From the NCBI GenBank assembly GCA_018969805.1, contig JAGWXQ010000030.1, forward strand, positions 1 to 10,389: a stretch of 10,389 bases of DNA. Direction: 5' to 3'. The translations under genes and the position numbers were made by a program. Origin of the DNA: Paenibacillaceae bacterium. GTDB lineage: Bacteria; Bacillota; Bacilli; Paenibacillales; YIM-B00363. Shown here in pieces: positions 1 to 6,864 of this stretch (position 1 is its first letter; the number at the start of each line of letters is the position of its first letter). The notes under the pieces were generated by a model. The model was not told where the DNA came from. It worked only from the letters and a program-made list of their open reading frames with translations, and did no database searches.

Positions 1-752
1 GCTTCTCCTGCTTCCATCACTTCCTCGTGCGTGAGCGGCTGATCGAGAATGCCCGCAGCCATGTTGCTTACACACGAAATGCCCAGCACGTCCATACCCG
101 CATGGACCGCAGCGATCGTCTCCGGCACCGTAGACATCCCGACCGCATCGGCACCCCATGCGCGAAGCATCCGAATTTCGGCAGGAGTCTCAAACGACGG
201 TCCGAGCACGCCAACGTACACGCCTTGGCGCAGCGGACACGCACAGTGTGCAGCAGCTTGCTGTGCCATCACGCGCAATCGTTTGCTATATGCATTGGAC
301 ATATCGGGAAATCGTGGTCCAAGTGCATCCTCGTTGTTCCCAACGAGCGGGTTGCGGCCCATCGCATTGATGTGGTCTGTGATGAGCATAAGATCACCGA
401 CAGCAAACGACGTGTTGATTGCACCAGCTGCGTTTGTTTGGATGAGCGTTTGCGCACCGAGTGCGCGTGCGAGGCGAAGTGGCACTGTGACGGTGTCTGG
501 GGCGTATCCTTCGTACATGTGAACGCGTCCGCGCAGCAATACGACAGGTACACCGTGCCAGTGCCCACACACCCATTCTCCCGCATGTCCGAGCACAGTC
601 GTTTGGGGAAACGATGGAATGTGCGCGTACGGGATGACGACTGGATCGGTCAGCATGCGCGCTGCAATGTCTCCGAGCCCAGACCCCAAAATAAGCACCA
701 TTCGGGGCTGGTGTGGCCATAAACGCTGGACGTAGGCAATCATGTGTTCCAT
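1..752 (-). CDS. punA: Purine nucleoside phosphorylase, C-terminus cut by window edge
   Basis: Catalyses phosphorolysis of purine (deoxy)nucleosides such as inosine and guanosine to the free base and (deoxy)ribose 1-phosphate, for cytoplasmic purine salvage. The visible 250 residues carry the trimeric PNP (PNP/MTAP) signatures in order: phosphate loop GSGLGDIA (23-30), HAGEW (56-60), RGRVHMYEGY (74-83), NAAGAIN (107-113), LGPSFETPAEIR (183-194), VGMSTVPE (204-211) and the base-site Asn in SCVSNMAAGI (226-235). Family members are about 270-275 residues, so roughly 20-25 are missing beyond the window. Start: the ATG at 752 has AAGGAG at 766-761 with 8 bases of spacing. A second in-frame ATG at 743 is too far from that site. 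The gene begins 5 bases after the xerD stop, whose TGA lies inside the spacer, so the two should be co-transcribed. In B. subtilis the equivalent gene pupG follows xerD and drm. Family call is certain; the fine preference (inosine/guanosine) is inferred. Confidence 0.95.
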   Translation of the reverse strand, partial: MEHMIAYVQRLWPHQPRMVLILGSGLGDIAARMLTDPVVIPYAHIPSFPQTTVLGHAGEWVCGHWHGVPVVLLRGRVHMYEGYAPDTVTVPLRLARALGAQTLIQTNAAGAINTSFAVGDLMLITDHINAMGRNPLVGNNEDALGPRFPDMSNAYSKRLRVMAQQAAAHCACPLRQGVYVGVLGPSFETPAEIRMLRAWGADAVGMSTVPETIAAVHAGMDVLGISCVSNMAAGILDQPLTHEEVMEAGE

Positions 753-757
753 CCGAA

Positions 758-1720
758 TCACTCCTTCGTATCGGTACGCTGTGCGCGCGGATGCGTCCGA
801 TCATATGTTTCGATGAGCTCTTTTTGCGCTACAGCGGTATACTTTTGTGTCGTCGTAATGTCTCTGTGCCCGAGCATTTCTTGAATCGCGCGCAAATCCG
901 CTCCATTCGCAAGCAAATGGGTCGCAAAGCTGTGCCGCACCATATGGGGCGACACATCCCCCGTATAGCCGATGCGCTGCGCATAGTGACGAATCATTTG
1001 CCAAAACCATTGACGGGTCAACTGCGTACCCCGATGCGACAAAAACAACGCCAATTGATCGCGTGTCGCCCATAAGGGACGAACGGAGCCCATGTAGACG
1101 TCAAGGGCCGCGTGCGCTTGCGTGCCGATTGGAACGATGCGTTCACGGCCCCCTTTGCCGCGCACTTTGACGATCGACAGCGGCATATGCACGTGATCGA
1201 TGCGCATACCGACCAATTCACTGACGCGCACGCCCGTCGCATACAGCACTTCAAGCATCGCACGGTCCCGCAGCCCATAGGGCGTGTTGCATGGGGGGCA
1301 CTCCAACAAAGCCGTCACTTCGTCGATGGACAGCGTGCGGGGCAACGTATGGGGCAGACGGGGCGCATGCATCGTTTGTGTGGGGTCGTTTGGGATGATG
1401 TGCTCTTGATGCAAAAAACGAAAAAACATTTTGACTGCACTCAGCCTTCGGGCGCGCGTACGTGCAGACAACGATGCCGATTGTTCCAAAAACGCCACCA
1501 CATGTGTGCGCTGCACGAGCGCCAAGTCCTTTACCCCATGTTCAAACACGCTGTGCAAAAAAAAACCGATATCACTTGCGTATGCCGTCGATGTATGCTT
1601 CGAGACACCCCGTTCTACGCCGATGTAGGCGATGTATTGGTCGCGCAGGGCGCACCAATTGGGGACGGTTTTCCAGTCGCTGCATGGGTCTGGCGCGCGA
1701 CGACGTGGGGCAGTTGGCAT
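758..1720 (-). CDS. xerD: Tyrosine site-specific recombinase XerD
   Basis: Predicted partner of XerC in resolving chromosome dimers at dif with FtsK. The 320-residue protein has an N-terminal SAM-like core-binding domain (about 22-110: YIAYIGVERGVSKHTSTAY, then RRLSAVKMFFRFL) and a C-terminal catalytic domain. All tyrosine-recombinase active-site residues are visible: R165 (ATGVRVSEL), K189 (VRGKGGRER), H259 and R262 (PHMVRHSFATHLL), H285 (LGHRD) and nucleophile Y294 (TTTQKYT). Start: ATG at 1720 with AAGAAGG ending at 1727, 6 bases of spacing. An in-frame ATG at 1726 touches the Shine-Dalgarno and is less likely. The reading frame stays open to 2017, but that part lies opposite the CDF gene and looks non-coding. 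The N-terminus is about 20 residues longer than usual and Arg/Pro-rich. XerD rather than XerC is inferred from the following purine nucleoside phosphorylase gene, as in Bacillus; an integrase is unlikely. No convincing promoter was seen upstream. Confidence 0.93.
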   Translation of the reverse strand: MPTAPRRRAPDPCSDWKTVPNWCALRDQYIAYIGVERGVSKHTSTAYASDIGFFLHSVFEHGVKDLALVQRTHVVAFLEQSASLSARTRARRLSAVKMFFRFLHQEHIIPNDPTQTMHAPRLPHTLPRTLSIDEVTALLECPPCNTPYGLRDRAMLEVLYATGVRVSELVGMRIDHVHMPLSIVKVRGKGGRERIVPIGTQAHAALDVYMGSVRPLWATRDQLALFLSHRGTQLTRQWFWQMIRHYAQRIGYTGDVSPHMVRHSFATHLLANGADLRAIQEMLGHRDITTTQKYTAVAQKELIETYDRTHPRAQRTDTKE

Positions 1721-1744
1721 GGGCATCCTTCTTTCGGCTATACT
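1714..1744 (+). promoter_or_regulatory. Possible promoter for the CDF transporter gene
   Basis: TATACT at 1739-1744 is a good -10 hexamer. TTGGCA at 1714-1719 is a fair -35, but the 19-base spacer is long. Transcription would start near 1751, giving a leader of about 55 bases before the strong ribosome binding site. The -35 half lies over the start of xerD on the opposite strand. Pattern match only. Confidence 0.25.
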
Positions 1745-1806
1745 ATTCCTTATGGAAAAACCCAACAGCGCAGAAACAATAGGGTTGACCTTGTAGGAGG
1801 GATACA

Positions 1807-2736
1807 ATGGGCGATTTTCATCACGTACGGCACGACAAACAACAAATGAAAACACAAAAAACATTGTGGATTTCGATCGTGTTGACCGCCACGTTTGCGA
1901 TTGTCGAATTCGTTGGAGGTTTGTGGTCTGGATCGCTCGCGTTGTTGTCGGATTCTGCGCACATGGCATCCGACGTACTGGCACTCGGATTGAGCATGGT
2001 GGCGATGATGTTTGCACGCAAACCCGCAGACGACCGATTTACGTTTGGGTATTTGCGCATGGAAATCCTTGCAAGCTTCCTCAACGGTGTGACGCTGTGC
2101 GTGCTTGCGATCGGCATTTTTTATGAAGGCATCCATCGGTTTTTTTCACCACAACAAGTCGATTTTGCCCTGATGATGACGATTGCGGTATTCGGGCTCG
2201 TCATCAATGGCGTAGTGACGATCGTATTGCACCGCAGCCTCAAGGAAGAAAGCAACCTCAACGTCCAAAGTGCGCTGTGGCATTTTTTCGGTGACTTGCT
2301 TAGTTCAATTGGGGTCATCATCGCCGCCGTGCTCATCCGCTTTACCGGTTGGGTCGTCTTTGATCCGATCATTTCGATCATCATTGGGGCAATCATTTTT
2401 CGCGGAGGCGCACGCATCACATGGGCCTCGACACTCATCCTCATGGAGCGTGTCCCTTCTTCGCTCGATCTCGATGTCATCCGCCGCGACATCCGCGCAA
2501 TCGAAGGTGTCGAAGACGTCCATGAATTGCACGTCTGGGCGATTTCGAGCGACCACTACTCACTGACCGCACACGTCTTTATTTCTGATCAAATCCAACC
2601 TTTTTGTGTTATTTTGGCGATTAATGAAAAATTAAAAAATGCACACAACATTGAGCACGTGACGGTCCAAGTCGAGCATGCGCTTGTCCATCCACACGGA
2701 GCGTACGGGCGCGCATTTTTGCAACGACCAAAATAG
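1807..2736 (+). CDS. Cation diffusion facilitator (CzcD-like Zn2+/cation exporter)
   Basis: Predicted inner-membrane antiporter expelling Zn2+ (possibly Co2+, Cd2+ or similar) in exchange for protons. The 309 residues show six hydrophobic segments (near 20-40, 44-70, 86-106, 119-141, 156-178, 184-198) and a cytoplasmic C-terminal domain. The paired metal-site motif of this family is present: H52-x3-D56 in SDSAHMASD (helix 2) and H159-x3-D163 in HFFGDLLSS (helix 5). TFGYLRMEILASFLNG (79-94) is the CzcD-type signature. LHVWAIS (241-247) begins the dimerising C-terminal fold. The His/Asp sites favour zinc over iron or manganese, but the substrate is inferred. ATG at 1807 follows AGGAGG (1795-1800) with 6 bases of spacing. 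This is the only plus-strand gene in the window, divergent from xerD and convergent with ispA. No metal-responsive regulator gene or recognisable operator is adjacent. Confidence 0.95.
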   Translation: MGDFHHVRHDKQQMKTQKTLWISIVLTATFAIVEFVGGLWSGSLALLSDSAHMASDVLALGLSMVAMMFARKPADDRFTFGYLRMEILASFLNGVTLCVLAIGIFYEGIHRFFSPQQVDFALMMTIAVFGLVINGVVTIVLHRSLKEESNLNVQSALWHFFGDLLSSIGVIIAAVLIRFTGWVVFDPIISIIIGAIIFRGGARITWASTLILMERVPSSLDLDVIRRDIRAIEGVEDVHELHVWAISSDHYSLTAHVFISDQIQPFCVILAINEKLKNAHNIEHVTVQVEHALVHPHGAYGRAFLQRPK

Positions 2737-2749
2737 TTCAGATACAACA

Positions 2750-2788
2750 TGGAACAATCCTGCATGAACACGATTATGTTCCACTTTT
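2750..2788 (+). terminator. Weak hairpin, possible terminator after the CDF gene
   Basis: TGGAACA at 2750-2756 pairs with TGTTCCA at 2777-2783. ATC at 2757-2759 can extend the stem against GAT at 2772-2774 with a two-base bulge. The stem is followed by CTTTTG, a run of only four T. It lies 14 bases past the CDF stop, in the 98-base gap between the convergent CDF and ispA genes. An outer 7-base inverted repeat (ACAACAT at 2744-2750, ATGTTGT at 2813-2819) surrounds it. It is AT-moderate with a short T run, so it is weak as a terminator. Nothing better was found for either gene. Confidence 0.3.
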
Positions 2789-2834
2789 GCATCGTCTGAG
2801 ACACAAAAACCAATGTTGTCGGTACACACGCATC

Positions 2835-3704
2835 CTAATGCGTCCGATGCAACAACACATGCGCGATCTGAAGCAACACATCCGGATGTGCAAACGCCTC
2901 TTTGTTGATCAATGCCGCAATACCGTCCGTGAGCGTACGCACCGTTTCCTGTGCTTGCTCGATGCCCGCGATCGTGGCGTACGTGCGCTTTCCATTTGCG
3001 ATGTCGCTATGCACGCGCTTACCGAGCGTCGCCGTATCCCCGATGACATCCAGGATGTCGTCTTGGATTTGAAACGCGAGCCCCATCGCCCGTCCGCACC
3101 GCTCCAACGCATCGCGCTGCGCGTCGCTCGCTCCCCCGATGCATCCACCCATGAGCAACGCGCAGACGATCAAATCGCCCGTCTTTCTTTGGTGCATCGC
3201 ATCGAGTGCATCGATCGTCGGTGCACAGCCACCCACATCAAGTGCCTGCCCACCGACCATCCCCGACGCCCCTCCATACGTGCTGAGCAACCGCACGAGC
3301 TGGACAATGACCCCATCTGGGACATCGGGCATCGTCGCCAGGACATAAAACGCATGCGTGAGCAACGCATCTCCCGCCAAAATCGCCATCGCTTCTCCAA
3401 ACACTTTGTGGTTTGTCAACACGCCACGGCGCAAGTCGTCGTCGTCCATCGCCGGCAAATCGTCGTGAATGAGCGAATACGTATGCACGCACTCGATCGC
3501 ACACGCAGCCGGCAGCGCGCGTGCGACGTCTCCCCCTACAGCGGCGGTGGCAGCGAGGACAAGCATCGGCCGCAGCCGCTTTCCCCCCGCGTGCAAGGAA
3601 TATTCCATCGCACGCGCCAAATGCGTTTCGACGACCCAATGCTCCGGTACAATATGGGGCAATGCGTCCTCTACGAGGCGCTTCAGCTCAGACAAGCTGT
3701 ACAT
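2835..3704 (-). CDS. ispA: Farnesyl diphosphate synthase (polyprenyl synthetase)
   Basis: Condenses isopentenyl diphosphate with dimethylallyl and geranyl diphosphate to farnesyl diphosphate, the precursor for undecaprenyl phosphate and quinones, in the cytoplasm. The 289 residues show GGKRLRP (40-46), the first aspartate-rich motif DDLPAMDDDDLRRG (81-94, bacterial type with two extra residues), HQRKTGDLI (171-179) and the second motif FQIQDDILDVIGD (211-223). Length and the sequence before the first motif (TYSLIH) fit bacterial C15 synthases, so FPP is the favoured product; GGPP is a less likely alternative. Start: ATG at 3704 with AAGGAG at 3716-3711 and 6 bases of spacing. An in-frame ATG at 3710 abuts the Shine-Dalgarno. 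The site overlaps the xseB stop, implying coupled translation. It is the last gene of the nusB-folD-xseA-xseB-ispA line. The usual next gene dxs is absent from the window; a convergent transporter gene follows. Confidence 0.95.
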   Translation of the reverse strand: MYSLSELKRLVEDALPHIVPEHWVVETHLARAMEYSLHAGGKRLRPMLVLAATAAVGGDVARALPAACAIECVHTYSLIHDDLPAMDDDDLRRGVLTNHKVFGEAMAILAGDALLTHAFYVLATMPDVPDGVIVQLVRLLSTYGGASGMVGGQALDVGGCAPTIDALDAMHQRKTGDLIVCALLMGGCIGGASDAQRDALERCGRAMGLAFQIQDDILDVIGDTATLGKRVHSDIANGKRTYATIAGIEQAQETVRTLTDGIAALINKEAFAHPDVLLQIAHVLLHRTH

Positions 3705-3714
3705 AAGCATCTCC

Positions 3715-3954
3715 TTACTCTTGTGGAACAAACGGCACTTTCGTTTTTTGTCCATTTTGTTCAATGACCATCTCAATTTTTTGCTCCGCATCGTGCAACA
3801 ACTGTGCACAATGCGCAGACAGCATCGACGCTTTTTTGTACAGTGCGATGGCGTCTTCCAAAGGCACATTTCCTGCTTCGAGCTGTGTGACGCATTGTTC
3901 GAGTTTTGTCATCGCCACTTCATACGTCATCGATGCGATGTCTTCGTCATGCAT
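3715..3954 (-). CDS. xseB: Exodeoxyribonuclease VII small subunit
   Basis: Small regulatory subunit of ExoVII, several copies of which bind the long helical tail of XseA to form the nuclease that degrades single-stranded DNA from both ends. The 79-residue protein matches the family in length and sequence: MTYEVAMTKLEQCVTQLEAG (9-28) with the conserved Leu-Glu/Leu-Glu-x-Gly pattern, then PLEDAIALYKKASMLSAHC (31-49), and two predicted helices. Start: ATG at 3954, 8 bases from GGAGGG (3968-3963). An out-of-frame ATG at 3962 gives only a short overlapping frame and is ignored. ATG at 3930 (MTYEV) would remove eight poorly conserved residues and has no site as good. The gene starts 28 bases after the xseA stop, and its own stop overlaps the ispA ribosome binding site. 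Confidence 0.93.
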   Translation of the reverse strand: MHDEDIASMTYEVAMTKLEQCVTQLEAGNVPLEDAIALYKKASMLSAHCAQLLHDAEQKIEMVIEQNGQKTKVPFVPQE

Positions 3955-3982
3955 GGTCTCATCCCTCCGGTGCGTTGGCGTT

Positions 3983-5326
3983 TCATGAATTGTCGGTGCG
4001 CGCGTGCACGGCTTCGATCGTGCAGTCGAGTGCCCCGTCCATCAGCGTGACGGTGATGCGGTCCCCGACGGTTGCTTGCGCCACTTGCGCGAGCAGTCGG
4101 CCATCTTTGTGCACGACACCGTATCCGCGCTGCAAGACAAAATACGGACTGAGGGCACGCAACTGCTGCTGGATGCGGTGTACGTCCTGATGGCGATTGT
4201 GCAGCATCATCTGGACCGCGCGATGGACGGCACCGTGTGCGGCCATATGTCGCTGTACACACGTGCTATGCACTGCATGCAGACGTACCGTACACAGCCT
4301 CTGGTGCAGCGTCTGCCATCTACGCACGTGTGTGGCCATCGTCGATTTCCCGCTGGTGTTCCACCGCATCCACGCGCGTTCAAGCCGTTCGCGGTGTGGT
4401 GCATACAAAAAACGATATGCATCGCGCAATATTGGGCGATGTGCCCATTGGGCATACCGCTGTTTTGCCGTTTCTCGATACCGCACCATCGCTTGCTGCG
4501 CGCGCAGACGCATCGTCCGTACGTGTGCGCGCAATACGGCAACTTCCGGCACGGCAAGCTCGGCAGCAGCCGTCGGTGTCGCTGCCCGGACATCGGCGAC
4601 AAGGCAGGCGATCGTCACATCAGATTCGTGCCCGACTGCGGCGATGACCGGATGCCGCGCACGCGCGATCGCTTGTGCGACCGCTTCTTCATTGAACGCC
4701 CACAGCTCTTCGATCGACCCACCTCCGCGTCCAACAATGAGCACGTCGCATTCATCTGCCATTTCGAGTGCGCGGACGATGCTCGGCACGGCATGGACAC
4801 CTTGCACCGCGACAGGGTACAGCACGATGTGCACCGCACTGTGCCTGCGTGCAATTGTCGTCATGATGTCCCGAACAGCAGCACCTGTCGGCGACGTAAT
4901 GACCCCAACCGTACGCGGATGGGCAGGCAAAGGTCGCTTGCGGCTTTGATCAAACAAACCTTGTTTTTGCAAAGACTGCTTCGTTTGTTCAAAGGCAATG
5001 TGCAAATGCCCCCAACCATCCTCGTGCATCGTCTGAACGTACAATTGTAATTGCCCATCGCGCTCGTACATGCTCATATGCCCGACACAGACGACACTGC
5101 GCCCGTCAATTAGAGGAAAACGAACGTGTTGCGCAGATTTGGCAAACAGCACACAACGCAGCTTTCCCCCTGCATCCTTTAACGTAAAATAGCAATGTCC
5201 GGATTGGTGTTTTGAGCAGTTTGAAAGTTCCCCGCGCACAGACAAGAGCGATAATTGGGTGTCGCGATCAATGACGCGCTTCATGTATTGATTGAGTGCA
5301 CTGACCGTCCATACGTGGTCGCTCAT
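3983..5326 (-). CDS. xseA: Exodeoxyribonuclease VII large subunit
   Basis: Catalytic subunit of ExoVII, which cuts single-stranded DNA processively to oligonucleotides in repair and recombination. The 447 residues show an N-terminal OB-fold for single-stranded DNA (about 4-105: VWTVSALNQYMKRVI, VRGELSNCSKHQSGHCYFTLKD). The catalytic domain follows, with VGVITSPTGAAVRDI (140-154), VGRGGGSIEELWAFN (198-212) and VGHESDVTIACLVADVRAATP (231-251). A long Arg/Gln-rich helical region (about 260-390) should hold XseB. The C-terminal block is LSPYFVLQRGYGVV (392-405). Start: ATG at 5326 overlaps the folD stop as ATGA, suggesting translational coupling. The preceding Shine-Dalgarno is poor (GCGGGA). An in-frame ATG at 5332 is the alternative and would add two residues. 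Length is normal for the family. Confidence 0.95.
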   Translation of the reverse strand: MSDHVWTVSALNQYMKRVIDRDTQLSLLSVRGELSNCSKHQSGHCYFTLKDAGGKLRCVLFAKSAQHVRFPLIDGRSVVCVGHMSMYERDGQLQLYVQTMHEDGWGHLHIAFEQTKQSLQKQGLFDQSRKRPLPAHPRTVGVITSPTGAAVRDIMTTIARRHSAVHIVLYPVAVQGVHAVPSIVRALEMADECDVLIVGRGGGSIEELWAFNEEAVAQAIARARHPVIAAVGHESDVTIACLVADVRAATPTAAAELAVPEVAVLRAHVRTMRLRAQQAMVRYRETAKQRYAQWAHRPILRDAYRFLYAPHRERLERAWMRWNTSGKSTMATHVRRWQTLHQRLCTVRLHAVHSTCVQRHMAAHGAVHRAVQMMLHNRHQDVHRIQQQLRALSPYFVLQRGYGVVHKDGRLLAQVAQATVGDRITVTLMDGALDCTIEAVHARTDNS

Positions 5327-6180
5327 ACGCATCCCGCTTTTTGAGCCGCGCGCACCGTATTGACGATCAGCATCGCGATCGTCATCGGCCCGACCCCTCC
5401 AGGTACGGGCGTAATCGCCTTCGCAATCGGAGCGACCGCGTCATATGCGACATCGCCACACAACGTTCCGTCTGCACGGCGGTGAATGCCGACATCGACG
5501 ACGATCGCACCAGGGCGCACCCACTGCTCCGTCACGCACCCGCGCTTTCCGATGGCTGCGATCACGATGTCCGCTTGCCGACATACCGCTGCACTGTCGC
5601 GCGTGTGCGAGTGGCACACCGTCACCGTCGCCTGCGCCGCAAGCAGCAGTGCCGCCATCGGTTTGCCGACGATGTGGCTGCGTCCGAGGACGACTGCATG
5701 CAGTCCCGCGACGGACAACCCATAATGATCGAGCAACGCCATCACGCCCGCAGGCGTGCACGGGACAAACCCTTCCCCACCGTTCCACAGTTGCCCTTGA
5801 TTGTACGGATGAAATCCATCGACGTCTTTGTGCACCACAATCGCCTCTGTGACCACTTGGGCATCGATGTGCGGTGGCAACGGTTTTTGTACGAGAATGC
5901 CATCCACGCGGTCGTCTGCATTCAACGCAGCGATCAACTCAAGCAGTACAGCTTGCGCGACATCTGCGGGCATCGTGTACACCGCGACGTACAATCCAGT
6001 ACGTTCACCGACCGCGCGTTTGTTGCGCACGTATACGTGTGACGCCGGATCATCGCCCACAATGACAACAGCCAGTCCTGGACGACGTCCATGTACAGCG
6101 AGCGCGCTGCACAATTGTTTTTGCTGCTCAAGAATTGCTGCCGAGACGCGTGCGCCGTCTAAGCGAATCGGTTGTTCCAT
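5323..6180 (-). CDS. folD: Bifunctional methylenetetrahydrofolate dehydrogenase/cyclohydrolase
   Basis: Interconverts 5,10-methylene-THF, 5,10-methenyl-THF and 10-formyl-THF with NADP, supplying one-carbon units for purines and formyl-Met-tRNA. The 285-residue protein aligns with the family without gaps at the key positions. The catalytic Y50-x3-K54 lies in DDPASHVYVRNK (43-54). Q98 lies in GILVQKPLP (94-102), D121 in KDVDGFHP (118-125), and the folate/NADP-site motifs are PCTPAGVM (140-147), GRSHIVGKP (166-174), DVGI (229-232) and TPVPGGVGPMT (257-267). Residue 99 is Lys where Leu is more common (VQLPLP). Start: ATG at 6180, 6 bases from AAGGGG (6192-6187). An in-frame ATG at 6186 directly abuts this site. 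It begins 14 bases after the nusB stop and overlaps xseA by four bases. Confidence 0.96.
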   Translation of the reverse strand: MEQPIRLDGARVSAAILEQQKQLCSALAVHGRRPGLAVVIVGDDPASHVYVRNKRAVGERTGLYVAVYTMPADVAQAVLLELIAALNADDRVDGILVQKPLPPHIDAQVVTEAIVVHKDVDGFHPYNQGQLWNGGEGFVPCTPAGVMALLDHYGLSVAGLHAVVLGRSHIVGKPMAALLLAAQATVTVCHSHTRDSAAVCRQADIVIAAIGKRGCVTEQWVRPGAIVVDVGIHRRADGTLCGDVAYDAVAPIAKAITPVPGGVGPMTIAMLIVNTVRAAQKAGCV

Positions 6181-6194
6181 GGTCATCCCCTTTT

Positions 6195-6626
6195 TTACGA
6201 TCGGAGCCGATCAAAAATGTGCCCAAGCACACCGTTGACAAACTTCCCATTTTGCGTCGTGCCAAACTGCTGGGCGATCATGACCGCCTCGCTCATTGCA
6301 ACTTTGTCTGGAACATCCGTATGCAGCATCTCATACAACGCAAACAACAGTACGTGCCGATCAATGCGTGAGAGCCGATCAATTTGCCAGTGCTGCAAAT
6401 GTGTGCTGAGCAACTGCTCCAGCTGCGCATGGTGCGGAACGTACGCCTCAATCCATCGCGTCGCTTCACCGAGCAACGCATCGACATCTTTGTCCGCGAT
6501 GTGCACTTCATTGTCCCCTGCGGCATCGTCCCGAATCGCTTGCAACGCTTCCGATGCGCTCGCTCCAGTGAGCCCAATCTGGTACAAGCATTGCACCACA
6601 ATCGTGCGCACCATCGAACGGTTCAT
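6195..6626 (-). CDS. nusB: Transcription antitermination protein NusB
   Basis: Binds boxA RNA together with NusE (S10) and modifies RNA polymerase for antitermination of rRNA operons. The 143-residue all-helical protein has the family features: VVQCLYQIGL near the N-terminus (10-19), the conserved block HWQIDRLSRIDRHVLLFALYEML (about 79-101), VPDKVAMSEAVMIAQQFG (104-121) and the C-terminal KFVNGVLGHIFDRL (127-140). The usual N-terminal Arg-rich stretch is short (MNRSMVRT). Start: ATG at 6626 with GGGGGTG (6638-6632) and 5 bases of spacing. An in-frame ATG at 6614 would delete four residues. It starts 13 bases after the DUF2273 stop, and its TAA lies in the folD ribosome-binding region. Position between an Asp23-family cluster and folD matches the Bacillus order. 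Confidence 0.94.
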   Translation of the reverse strand: MNRSMVRTIVVQCLYQIGLTGASASEALQAIRDDAAGDNEVHIADKDVDALLGEATRWIEAYVPHHAQLEQLLSTHLQHWQIDRLSRIDRHVLLFALYEMLHTDVPDKVAMSEAVMIAQQFGTTQNGKFVNGVLGHIFDRLRS

Positions 6627-6639
6627 GCCCACACCCCCA

Positions 6640-6864
6640 TTACCGCCTGCGCAACCATTGCCATATTCCCCGTGCGCGTGCAGGCTCTTCAATGATTGCA
6701 CCGATGCTTGTCCCACACGCAACAAACACAAAAAACAACAACGTCCGCCATAAACCAAAAAACAATGCCAACGTGCCAAGCACGCCCCCGATGGCTGTAC
6801 CTACCGCCATCGCGGGATGCGCGCTGCACCACTTCCAGACGATGTGCTTCCACGGCTTGTCCAT
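6640..6864 (-). CDS. DUF2273 family small membrane protein
   Basis: A 74-residue protein of unknown biochemical role. It has two closely spaced hydrophobic helices (about 17-37, AMAVGTAIGGVLGTLALFF, and 41-60, TLLFFVFVACGTSIGAII) separated by a short turn. A basic, Trp-containing N-terminus (MDKPWKHIVWKW) and a basic C-terminus (GIWQWLRRR) flank them. Size, two-helix layout and position next to an AmaP-like gene and an Asp23 gene identify the DUF2273 family, which commonly travels with them. The ATG at 6864 overlaps the upstream amaP stop as TAATG, so translation is probably coupled and the products made in fixed ratio. A role in the membrane complex that holds Asp23-family protein at the envelope is inferred from neighbourhood only. 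Confidence 0.8.
   Translation of the reverse strand: MDKPWKHIVWKWCSAHPAMAVGTAIGGVLGTLALFFGLWRTLLFFVFVACGTSIGAIIEEPARARGIWQWLRRR

Noticed and set aside
1745..1806. Metal riboswitch (NiCo/czcD type) in the CDF leader
   Set aside because: The leader is under about 60 bases after the likely promoter and shows no paired four-way-junction pattern.
1785..1808. TTGACC at 1785-1790 as a -35 box for the CDF gene
   Set aside because: The only -10-like sequence after it (TACAAT at 1803-1808) is 12 bases away and runs into the start codon.
1721..2017. Extension of xerD upstream to 2017
   Set aside because: The added residues have no similarity to recombinases and lie opposite the N-terminal half of the CDF gene. 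A good ribosome binding site fixes the start near 1720.
3955..3962. ATG at 3962 as the xseB start
   Set aside because: It is out of frame with the conserved XseB sequence and directly abuts the Shine-Dalgarno; the ATG at 3954 is correctly spaced.
4004..5050. Plus-strand open frame of 348 codons opposite xseA
   Set aside because: His/Arg-rich composition without motifs; xseA on the other strand is unmistakable.
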